From positions 13,401,658-13,465,657 of the forward strand of contig NC_133479.1 of assembly GCF_025370935.1 (NCBI RefSeq): DNA of 64,000 nt, given 5' to 3'. Below are positions 24,657-36,900 of the stretch, piece after piece (within the stretch, counting starts at the first letter, position 1; each line of letters starts with the position of its first letter). Position numbers and translations under genes: made by a program. The notes beneath the pieces are model-generated. The model had not been told where the DNA came from and did no database searches. It was given only the letters and a program-made list of their open reading frames with translations. This stretch comes from Choristoneura fumiferana (Eukaryota; Arthropoda; Insecta; Lepidoptera; Tortricidae).

Positions 24657-24701
24657 ATGATGCCAAAAGTAAACGAAAGAGTGCGAACTTTTTCAAAGTA
24701 A
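24657..24701 (+). other. Upstream ORF 1 in the multiplexin 5' leader
   Basis: Two adjacent ATG codons open a 14-codon frame ending in TAA at 24699-24701, 67 nt before the main ATG. A uORF here would be expected to lower initiation at exon 1. It counts only if transcription starts upstream of 24657. Confidence 0.35.
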
Positions 24702-24738
24702 AAATAAAACGGAAATAATACTTATTCGAATCCAAATA

Positions 24739-24753
24739 ATGACGTTGAGGTGA
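24739..24753 (+). other. Upstream ORF 2 (minimal, four codons plus stop)
   Basis: ATG-ACG-TTG-AGG-TGA lies 15 nt before the main ATG. Its TGA is so near 24769 that efficient reinitiation there is doubtful. Transcript evidence is needed to know whether it is in the leader. Confidence 0.3.
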
Positions 24754-24768
24754 TAAGTGATATTCAAA

Positions 24769-24957
24769 ATGGCGATGGTGATATCACAAGCGACTAAAGC
24801 TGCGATTGGTGGTTTCCTGGCTCTGATGGTGCTTGGTGCTGTGTTGGTGGTCGGAGCAGCATTCGGATGGTTTGATCCGAGGCGAGAGGATGAAGACTCG
24901 CCAGCAAAGATTAGTGCAAGGCTGCAAGGGCGGACATCTTTTGTGACACATCGAGCT
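24769..24957 (+). CDS. Mp: Mp exon 1: membrane anchor or signal segment
   Basis: Encodes 63 residues. A short N-terminus with Lys10 is followed by a strong hydrophobic stretch at about 13-35 (IGGFLALMVLGAVLVVGAAF then GWF) and a charged tail (PRREDED). With no collagen before it, this is either a type II membrane anchor or an uncleaved or cleaved signal (a Gly-Ala-Ala around 29-31 could be a signal peptidase site). The ATG has an A at -3 and no upstream in-frame ATG before a stop. The donor GTAAGT at 24958 leaves phase 0, which fits exon 2. Membership in this gene rests on phase, strand and the absence of another plus-strand partner across a 15-kb intron. Confidence 0.75.
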
Positions 24958-27900
24958 GTAAGTAATACAATTTAAACTTATTTTGGGTAGTTACAACACA
25001 CTGTCTCGTATTTTAAGAAAATTTGAAATCGACACTAATTTTACCTGAATTGTAATTAGTTAACTACGCATGACTGATTTAGGTACTTCCTTTTTTTAAC
25101 CCCCGACGCAAAAAAAGAGGTGTTATAAGTTTGACCGCTATGTGTTTGTGTGTCTGTCTGTGGCATCGTAGCTCTTAAACGAGTGGACCGATTTGAATGC
25201 GTTTTTTTATTTGAAAGCAGGTTTTCTAGCGATGGTTCTTAGACATGTTTTATCAAAATCGGTTCATTATATAAATTAGTTATTAAACTGTCACATTTCG
25301 ACTTTCTACCTGTTAGTTATCATATAAATCATGCGACGATAGTACATTGTTACGCCCATTGTAGATGAATATTAGTACAAATACCTAATTATGAGAATAG
25401 TATCAGTTCAGTAAGCAGCGTTTAATGTGACTTAATCCACAAAGCTTTCTAGCTTATGTGCATAAGTAGTATGTTCTTTTTCAGAAACAAAAAATTTGCT
25501 GCTGGAAAAAATACTTCCGAATAAAGTAAGGTGAAAATACCACAAACAGGACTTATCACGCTAAAACGTACGTTATGTTTGTGGTATTTTTGACTATGAG
25601 TGAAAATTACTAAAGTTTAAAACGTTATAAAGTAAGGTAAATAGAGTCAACGATAAAGTTCTCTATCAGACAGAGAATGCACCGCTTCTACAGTGTGCTT
25701 GAGTCGAATACACTTTATTTTTGTCCTCACGAACAAACGTATAGAGGAGTTTCACTTTGAGAGCAGTGAACTCTTTGAAATGCAGAACTCGCAAAAACAA
25801 GTAGCAAACAGGGGGCGTCTAGTGGGTACACCTTCAAGCGCAAGCTGAAGGAATACTTATTGACGCTCCAAAAATCCTTTCACTAAACCAGCACATTGAG
25901 TACGCCAGCCTGATGTTTTTGAACAACTTATTTGTCCCTTGTTTTTTACTTATATGTTTATTGTAGTTTTTTTATTTCTTGTTTACTTACAATAAAATAT
26001 ATTATTTATATGTCTTAATTTTATTTATGTGAGTATATTTGTGTATCATTCCGCGAGTCACAGACGGTTCTGACAGAATATCAGCGCTGCAGGCGTCTAA
26101 CGCCTCAGCATAATGCTGAGTCAGCGGCCGTTTCACTTGCGGGGACACACAAAATCATATATTTTAATTTTTGTATTTTTTTTTTGTTTTATTTGTGTTT
26201 GCTGTTGTTGTTTTTTAGTTTGGTTGTATTTGTGTGTCTTTGTGAATGTGAATAAATGTCTTCTATTCTATTCTATTCTATTCTATTCAAACAAAAAAAA
26301 ACCTAAAATACATAAAAATCACTGCTCTTGTTAGGAAAGCACCTTAAGACGAGTGAATACGGACCGAAACAAATTCATGCTAGTTTATAGTATCTCGTGC
26401 TACCTTTTTTGCTCACACTTCATTTTCTTTTTGTCGCACCGCAGCAATTTATAGCCAAGTCTGTTGCTTGGAAAAAGGCAGCTTGGGAGAGTTTGTGATA
26501 TAATTTCGCTTTTTGCGCAAAGAAATGCAATATGCGGCCAAGTTTGAGGCAATATTGGTATTGATTAAACTTTGCAGCCTAAATTAAAGCACGTTAGACT
26601 AATGTTTTAAAAAATGATTAATAAATCGTTATTTTCACTTCTAATTATTAACGTCAAGTACTTTGTACAATTAGATGATATACTTATATTATGTGATGAA
26701 TATAAATCCATGGGGTAGTTGTAGTTAATAGGTATTCTAACTAACGATAAGATAACTAATAATAACTATGTAAGGGCTTTCTGGAGCGATCAATCGATCT
26801 AGCTTGATCTTAATATCTGAGAAAATGCATGTTTTCGAGTTTGAGCCCGGCTGAAAACATTCATGTCAAAACCAGTCAGTCTTCGTTTTATCATAATTTA
26901 ATCTCACATAGTAAGATAAATTTTACTTTCAGTTTACTTTTTTATTTCATTATTTAATTGTGGCTTCTTTATGATTTGCGGCTCGGGATATATCCCTGAC
27001 TGACAGCGATATAAACAAGCAGAAGCAACGAGCCTGGTGCAGTCTCGAGCGATAAGTCTGCTGCCATATAATAAACGTTGGCACATTGGCAAGGCATGGC
27101 AACTAGCGATATTATGTATTCTGAACATAGTTTCCGCCATACCAGAATTTTAGGTCGATAACGAATTTATGTGGCCGCTTGAAAAATTTAATCACATATA
27201 CTGCGCAAAAAGAGCTTAGGTTATCCAGTTTTTTTACCCATATATTAAATTATTAAAAGTTGCACTGTTTGTTTGTGGTAATTGTTTTACATATTTGGTA
27301 ATAAATGCATTTTTATGTCAACGCAATGCCATAGTAGCTTAGTGGTTTGAGCTATGGTCTCACAAGCAGAAAGTCGTGGGTTCGAGCCCGGGCTCGCACT
27401 GAATTTTTCGAAATTTATGTGCGAAATTACATTGAAAATTTACCATGAGCTTTACGGCGAAGGAAACATCGTATGTGAAGTTCCCAATCCGCACAGGACC
27501 CGCGTGGGAACTACGGCCCAAGCCTTCTCATTCTGAGAATAGCTCTGTGTCACGCAGGCAGACATAAATTCGCTGAGATGATGATTATGGTGAATTCATA
27601 TTATTCAAAACATATTTAATATTTATTTGTTTTAGATTATATACAATAGTTTCGAATTATAGTTTCAAATTTCAATGACAAGTTCAATTACTCGTATTAA
27701 AAGCATTTAAATTATATTATTTTGCTGATATATCAAAAAGCAAAAGTGTGAAAAAGAATGATAAGTTAAACTTTTTTAGACACAAGCAAACAAATGCAGT
27801 TAATGACTTCTCTTCTTCGTGTCTTCCGTGTCTTGAATTTTTAACGCATTACGTGTATACTGTTAATTAAAATAAGCTGTTAAAGGAACGCGTTCTAACG

Positions 27901-30900
27901 TGATTACGGCCAGCATACGAATTTTGTTTTAGGGCTAAGACACAAAAGGAAACTTTTTATTCCACTTTTCTTTATCATTTTGCAATCTTAGCTATTTGGG
28001 GAGTGATGGCAGCGATGTGTTTGTTACACCTACATTAAAAATAATTTTTTTTTATGCCAGTACTTTTTGTTGACTTGCATTGCCATCTAAAGTATATAAT
28101 ATTTCTGTAGGAACAAAATGTAAAGCCGATGCATTAACCATGGAGGAATTCCATCCATCTTGTTACCAGATTTACATAAGTATGCCAAAATTTAAGACAA
28201 TCTGAGCTCTGAAAGTGGGTTAAAGCTTGTAAAAAAGCTGCAGTTCACAACAAAAACAACAGTTCATTTTAAAGAACTTTACAATGCTTCAAGTCGAGTA
28301 CTGCCTTTTCGCAACGTAACGTTTGCCAACCTGTTTCATTTCGCAACTTTTCATTTCGCAAACTCTATAACTGTAAATATTTCAGGATTTATTTCAGGGC
28401 CATCGTGTAGAACCCTTTAGGTTAGGTTAGGTTTGTTTTATAAAAATCCTGAAATATTTACAGTTTCAGAAATATTAAACAGTTGGGAAATTAAAAGTTG
28501 CGAAATGAAACAGGTTGCCAAACGTTATTCGCCGAAACATTACTAAACCGCTTCAAGTATAATGCGATGTATAACTTTATCCAAATGTTATTTAAAACTG
28601 TGACTATTTAATGATTGTTAATATATTTTTGGATATTGTTATGAAAATATTGTAGTCAATAATATGTACGCCAAAGTTGACATGCATATCCGAATACAAG
28701 ATAATTTACAGAACCACCTGCAACTAGTTTTATGGCCTAAATTGACACTATTGTATGATGTCCATGTACTTAATAAATAAATCATCTACCTAGAGGTGCT
28801 GTCATCACAATCACAATAAGACATTTCCCTAACGATAATAACGATTAGACGACGTTAAACTCAATTTAGTCCCAAATCACTAATATCACAGCCGAATCTT
28901 GAAGAGGTTACCTTTCCCTTAAAGTCACATCGTAAGAACACTTTAATATGAACACAATCCCATTTCTATTGGATTTCGGTTAGGATATCCCTAACCACAA
29001 GACGCATTATCCTCGAGGAGGCCATTGAAAGCAGACCTTCACCCAAACTGGCTATCGGTCTCATTGTATTCAATATACTTGTACAACATAGGTGGTTTCG
29101 TTAACGTGAGGTGGGCATAATAGTGTTAGCTTATCAATTAATTGACAATAGTTGATAAGTCAAATTTAATGTTTTTTTAACCATCATAATTATAAGTACG
29201 TACTTCACATTACGCAAATCTGAACTTTTTACCGTTCAATTCAACATATATCGAAAGATTTTAACAATTTCCAGTTCTTTACAATTCGCGTGTATCAATT
29301 TTATTGCGCTAACATATTCGTATCGTAATGTGGACAGTTCCCATTTTTGTACAGTTCTTTATTTGATTTTTTAGTACTCATTTATTTAATTAGTCAAAAT
29401 AGTAAAAATTATTTGAGTTTATTTTTGAGTGGTACACCTCCCTCCAACCATGTTAAATACTCAGGTAAATCATTGCAACCTTTTGTACCATCTACATAGG
29501 TGCTCCTTTTGAGTATGTAACTAGAGGACTACGCATACTGACACAACTATTAAAGTCATACTTATAATTCTAACCATATTATATATTGATATTGACGATG
29601 ATGATGATGATTATAACGAATAAAGATTTTTGACGCAAACCAGTAAATTAATGTTCTTGATAATGAGGTCACTATTGACACTGAATCATTAATCGAGGTG
29701 ATTTTAATCATGCCGTTGAAAACATCGATTGAATAAAGCGTTTAATCAAAACACATGAATAACGAGCTTAAGGTAAAGATGTAACGATCGTTAACGATAG
29801 GATACTAATAATTTATTAAAATCAGTGTGACGACTGGTTTTAGTGAAACAACGTTCGTGACTAGAATCATTAAGCTTGCTTTTTGTGGATCACTTAAAAT
29901 TGTTCGCTAGGTTGGGGGTAAGGCATAGGAGCCAGCGGCAAAATTCTACATGTACGCTTCATCATCATCATCATCATCATCATCAGTCGGAAGACGTCTA
30001 CTGCTGAACAAAGGCCTCTTACAACGGCACAATGAACGACAACTCGCCACTTGCCCGCAACTCTTACGATGTCGTCAGTCTACCTAGTGGAAGGCCTGCC
30101 AACGCTTCGCCTTCGGGTTCATGGTCGCCACTCGAGGACTTTTCTCCCCCGACGATTATCTGTTCTTCGAGCGATGTCCTCTCATGTCGAGTCATATACG
30201 CTTAGACCTCTTAAGCTACACAACGGATTTTTATGCGGTTTTCATTATCAGTTAGATATTTGCTAACAAATATAATAAATATTAAACTAGTGATGCATCC
30301 GGCTACGTGCCGGAGTAGTTTTGGGGAAAGTGTGGTGAAAAATATGTCCAGTTACCGCCTTTGATTACTTATAATGTTTGTAGATTGGATCACAAAACAG
30401 TCAATAAAAAGTGCAGTCAGCAAAAAAAGCTAGTGTTTAAAACAAAACTGTAATCGCTTGACTTCGCAGATTGACCAGTTTTCTCTGTGGTTTTATTGCA
30501 CGTAGCTATAGAGGTAACAAAAAGATGTCAAGAAATGGATTATAAATGTTTGGTGTAAAAAGAAGGTTAGGCAAACATTATTTTTTAGTAAAATTTACGA
30601 AGAAATAGCTATGTTTTTTAATGCCAACACCTTGTGTTCTAAATTATGTCATAATAAATAATGACGAGTTCCAACTTACGGTCCTAAGAATCGTTAGACC
30701 AGATTTTTTTAAATCTTTGAAAAAATAATAATGTTTTATTATAGGTGTACATCTAGAAGCTCTGATCAATAACACCAAGGATGACGTGTCAGTGGTCAAG
30801 TCATCGTGGTAAATAACGCTGAGGCGTTTGTGGAGTGAGGTTTTATTTTAAATAGTTATTGACACTATTGGCGTATGCAAGTGATCAAAATATTCGGAAA

Positions 30901-33900
30901 GAGTGGGCGGGAACCCCGCGGTGCAGCTGCGTGGTTTCAATCCCATCCGGCGCACTCCAAAACTTTATACGCTCTCGAACAATCTTAGTTTTTGACAGTT
31001 GACTCTAACACTCTTTCGTGACGAAAGATGGTAACACTAAGACTATTTTAGGGATGCATGTCTCTTTTACCAGATTATGATCGTTATTAATGCGTTATTA
31101 GTGGGGGTACGAATCATTATACCGTAGTTCAAATGACCTAGTTACAAAAGACTTATCAACGTAAGTACGAATATTAAAACGCCGAATGTTTACTTGAAGG
31201 TATTTACATTTGACCGAGAACCTATTAACCCGAAGATTGAAATACCTACATTTGATTGAACAGTAGCGAAATTAATAACTTAATTTGATCCTGGTGCTTC
31301 GCTGGCTGCTGCAGCGCAGCGCTCACTTCGCTCGCTCGGCTTGCGCGTTATGTTTGCGTTTGCAATATGTATCGCGGTACCCATTACTGATGAGGCCCAG
31401 GAACAACTCGATTCCCACCGGTTCCCCTCTTTCTTTTGTTACACTATAACATAACATATACCGCAAATTGTGTAGGACACTAACAGCGGGCTATTGCATG
31501 CAAAAACAATTAGGTGCTTCATGCTTCTCTCATTTGCCCTTTTCCAACTCGCCGCTTAAAAGTAAATAAATAGATGTCTTTTTTGTCTCGCATTATTTAA
31601 CGAGAATTTTTGTGTCATGTCGGTGAAGTTTTTTAAGTATAAATTCATGCGGACACCTTTTTGGCTTCGATTTTGAAAGCTTTTGCGTTTCTATGTTGAC
31701 GATATTATATTTGATATTGTTGATCGAAACGCTTAATACACAAAAGTATGATTCTACAGAGGAAATGGATATCACTGACCCGGATTAGACAGTCCGGAAG
31801 GATCATTAGACATGAAGCATAATAAATCAAACAGATATGTTCCGGCAAACGCCCGAAAGCTAATCACACTAATATTCGATCGCAACGAACGTCTCATGCT
31901 ATATAACGTTATCTGAAACCATGCTCTTTGCGTGATACCTATAGCGAATCTAACACAATTGTCAGCTAAAATGAGGCTGTTTGTTTCTCGTCACAACAGA
32001 TTAATAAGGTAGTTAGAATTCACAAGTTTATTGACTAAGCTAAGTGTAGCTCAATTATTTGTAATAAATTAGCCTGTCACAAAAAACTGGCAAAACTTAT
32101 TAACTTATATTTATTGATAAAACAAACTAGGAATTGAGGTAAATGGCAAAACACTAAACAAATATCAGTCTCGGGAAAGGAAAATTGAATTATAACATAA
32201 GATTTCAGTGTAAATATGTAGTTAACTTTAAGTACTAGATTTCAAAATATCCAAATCGAAAACAATCTAGAAAGAATAGACAGAACAATAATTTTGCAAA
32301 GACCCAAAATATAATGATTTAATAATAAAACTAATAAAGCTACTCAGACATTCCCACCCCACACAACGTCCAGAGAATAGAACTATTTCGCTCACCTTAA
32401 ACCGAAATTGACAAGCAAAGAGAATCTTCCGAGAAAAACCTAGTTATCCCTTCCGCGCGAGAATTTTTACGAAAAAATAAACAACTACGTGGTATAATGT
32501 AATATGGCGTAAAGTCGTTGATAAAAGCAAATGTGCGGGCGAACCAGAGGGGTTATTCTGACTTTAAGAAAGGATTTTGAAATCATATTTGTACGCGTAT
32601 CAATTTTCCGTACTTACAATAAAACGCATGAATTACTTGACAGCTGCTACGTACTCAGATGGATCACTGGGTCGGTAAAAGGAAAGTTGTAACCATTATT
32701 TTTTCTTGTTTAACAAATATTCTGATCCCTACCCTCTAACCTAACCTAACCTACCCACATTATTTTAAGCACTAAGGTTATGAGTAAACTTTTTTTAGAT
32801 TGTGAATGGAAACTTAACTTATTTTTAGTTTTTAACTCGATAGTATAGTTTAATTTTATTAATGTAAATAGTTTTTTTTTAACATTTGCACGTCGTTTTC
32901 TGGTCGACTGAATACGTGCCGCATGAACAACAAGAGCTAAATGTATTCTACTATATTTTGTATTCTGGCAAATAAAGCATTCTCATTCTCATTTCATATA
33001 CACAAAGAACTAAAGTGTAATAATATATACTTTTTTATTTACTATCCAGAAGATTAAACTAAAATTATGAAACATATCAACTCATCTAAAGAAAAAAAAA
33101 GTGCAATGAATTGCTCACGTCAACCCAGAAACAATGAAATACAAGAACATGAGATAACAACCTTCAAATTGATACAACCCCTTTTCGAAGGATAAAACCA
33201 AAGACCTCGCTCAATTTAAGACAGAAAAACTCCATAGCCCCATATTTCTAAAGAGAGGAAGACATCACATTAAATTCTATTCGCGGCTTAAGATTCAACC
33301 CCCGCTTCCGAATAAGATCGCGTCCTGATTCCCAGATATACGAGTCGATTCACTCGCTTCGCCTTAATCTGAAAACACCCAAAAAGGCATACGAGAGCGG
33401 ATTGTTTCAATATCGACAGCATCTATCGTATGAATTATTTATATGTATCGCGGAGACTATCTAGGCTTGAACAGAGTGCCCGGGGGCGTGACTTGACTGT
33501 AAGCCGAGAAAAGAATATCCAGAACTATTCAAATGAGTCTTGCATTAAATATGAATGTGCAGGTTTGGTTACCTGGCGGTTCCGGCCGAATGATTGGTTG
33601 GTGTTCGACCCTTCCATGTTATTTAGGGAAATATGGAAACCCCGAGTCGATTTATTGTTACGGTGTGATATTATATCAATATTTAGTAAAGAAATAAATG
33701 CATAGGCATCAAACGCACATACAGATGCATCAAAACAGATATATATGTATAGTAAATACATCTAATATTGGTCTTCATCACTCCTGTTGGCTCGTGATGA
33801 GACACCGACTTCAAACTGGTACAGAACAATTACTTGGAGTAACCACTTGACAGATGGGCGTGCCTTCAGTCAATTTTAAACTTTGAGGTCATACAAATAA

Positions 33901-36900
33901 AAAAGTTTTTACATAATCTGTAAACGTGGGTAGCGGTATACTAAAAATGGTTTTATTTGTATGACGTCAAAGTTGAAAATTGACTGAAGGCACGCCCATC
34001 TGTCAAGTGTCAACTCAAATTAATCAAACGGTAGCCAGTTCAGTTTTTTGTTATATCAATTTTTAATAATCCTTTGCGCGTTTGTTGATTAAAACAAAAT
34101 AATCATATCATATTTTGAATATCAATTTTGTGAAATTGGGTCATTATTTTTTGATATTTCAAAATTCCTGACATGTTTCTAAATGGAAATTGAGTTGCTC
34201 AAAACATCACACATCGTTAAAAAAATATGTACTTGATTTACATATAAGGATGTGTACATATTTGCAAAATTTTACCGTACTTTATCGCATTTTTATATCG
34301 TAGTACCTACCGACGAGATCAGATACGGTGTGTTACTTGATCTCGTATCTTTATGCGCCCAAATTGATAAAAGCTACAATAATAATACTAAAATTATACA
34401 AAATTATGTGGGCCCCCTTAGAGGATTTTTATTAAAAACATCTCTTTTCTTTATTATATTACTTAAATTTTAATTATACTCCAAATATCGTGAGTATAAT
34501 TTTGTTTATGAAACTACCAGTTTTAATGCTTAAGTGACACAAACAGAGTGAAGCGCTGCGCTACAGTTAAGAAATAGATGAAACTTTTATTTAAACAGTG
34601 CCTCTTAAAATAGTTAACTAAGTTATTATTATTACATTGAAATTAAACTTTTATTCAAAAAATACTTTTTTGTTCAAACAGAACGTAAATATGTAGTTAC
34701 AATGCAAAAACTATTATCGGTAAAGGTTAGTTATTTATGTATGAAATTTATCCACTTTCAGGAAAATTCATAAACAGCTCATGATTAGGTACAATACAAA
34801 TTGGCCCATAGGTCAAAAGAAACAAGTCGCTATTTGCTGCTATTTACAGCTAAATAAAAATGTTGCACAAAATATATGCTTCTCTTTTGTACTCACGCCA
34901 TAAACCTTTTAACCGGTTCCTGCAGTGGGCATAATAAATTGATTTTTGCTACGAGAGCGGTACTTATTGCTACAGCGGTTCTACGGGCTTTGAAATGGAA
35001 GCATTAAAGACAACGGCGATTTATGTTTTCCAATGAAACCAATGTAGACTATAGCATCATGAGATAATCAATGTTGGAAATTTGTTTTAACATAGCGTAG
35101 TATACTGAGCTAACCAAAATTTTCCCCAAAACAACACTAGAGAAAACATACAGTTTTAATAAATCTTATCTACTAAATAGTCGCTTATTTTATTTGAACT
35201 AAAATAATTTCCTTGCTCACCCACGACCTTAAGATAGCTAAGCTTATGCAAAATATGCGTGTTCATGCAGTTCCTCCACCTCCACACTGTAAGAACACAC
35301 ACGAATCACACAAACCCATCTATCACCACCACCACACTACACTGACGCGTTTCGAACTCAATCAGAGCTCATCTTCAGAGTGACACAACCGTACACCATG
35401 CTACCAGTTGTTAGACTAACGAACCGCAACTACCGCTTTAATTTGTCACTGTAACTCCCCAAGTACCTACATATATTTTATGAAACAAAAACAAAACTAC
35501 CCACAATTTATTCATAGTTTTTTTAACCGTCCTTCAAAACTACCTTGATTTTTATTTATTTACTGTCAAGGCATGTTTCATTAAGTACCGTTGCTGAAAT
35601 TAGATCCAAGCCGTAGCAAGGGAGATGAAACTAAATTTACCTGCTCATTAATAATTGATATGGACCTCTGCAAAGTAACGCCTGATTCAAAAAAATATTT
35701 TATTTCAGCTGTTATATTTCTAAAGCAATTTATGCTTTTAAGTAAATAACTAACCAATGAATTTTAACACTTTTAACGCTTTTGAGAGACGTAATTTCAA
35801 TCAACCACTTGTGGGCATAATTCTCTAACTCACTCTGAATGACAGTTATTATTCACTATTTTTTAACCCACGACGCAAAAAGAGGGGTGTAATAAGTTTG
35901 ACCGCTATGTGTGTCTGTCTGTCTGGTTGGACCGATTTGAATGCATTTTTTTATTTGAAAGCAGGTATTTTTAGCGATGGTTCTTAGACATGTTTTAGCC
36001 GTTTTTGAGATATTGGAAGTGACATAGTCGTGGGTTTTCCAACTTTTAGTTGGTTAGGTTATTATCAATCCGTACAAGATAAGGGTAGAAAGAAAAGATG
36101 AATGCCGTGAGCACCCGTGCGTTTGACAATACAAGTCAACTCGTACTATGTAATATGACAATCAGCCTACCAGAAATTAACGCTCACGTGACTCGCACAC
36201 AACACCAGTAATCGCCAATATAGATTGAATTGCCCATGTGAAATGCTCAAGCCTACAAGATTGTTTGCATTTGTATCGCTTTGCAGCCATTTGCTTCAAT
36301 CGTTACATCCTGTTGCACTGTGAAATGTTACTATATTGATGTAGGAATCGACAGGAAGTCGAACTGAACGAATGTGCGTACAGCTACATAAAGTAATTAT
36401 TTTTAAAAAGTAGCGAATGAACGAATAAGCACACAATTGCGTATACATTTACTTTATCCATTTCATGTTTTCCCACGATCCTCGTTCCACTCGAAAACGA
36501 CATAATATATTTCCGTAATTATTCAAAAAGCAAGTGAACGACCCATGGCTGATATGATGATGATGATATGAGATGACGCTTGGTAAGGTATGACGGAGAT
36601 CAAAGTGCTACAGGTTACGCCGAAGAAAATATCTCAAAAAAGAAAAGATAAACTACCTACAATTAATGGCCCTAATAGAACGCGATCATCGCACGAGTAA
36701 GCGATGCGACCATCGCATGTTCGCGCGATGGCTAAAATTGGGTACCCTATCATCGCGCGAATTCACGACGCGAGCGAGCGAGCCCGGTACCCCGCCGACG
36801 CAATTATCGCGCGAATTTCAATTAGGACACTAGTAGGACCCCTATTCGAATTCAATATGTTTGATCGCGCATTCGTACAAACTAAGTTCGCGCGAATAGA

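Noticed and set aside
24757..24768. Start of Mp exon 1 at GTG 24757
   Set aside because: Non-ATG start; the ATG at 24769 in the same frame is the sensible initiator in a eukaryote.
30900..30962. tRNA-like segment GTGGTTTCAATCCCATCC
   Set aside because: No D-arm, acceptor stem does not pair, and B-box match is imperfect; at most a SINE scrap.
32737..32756. Telomeric repeat CTAACCTAACCTAACC
   Set aside because: Only about three units, isolated; too short to be a telomeric tract.
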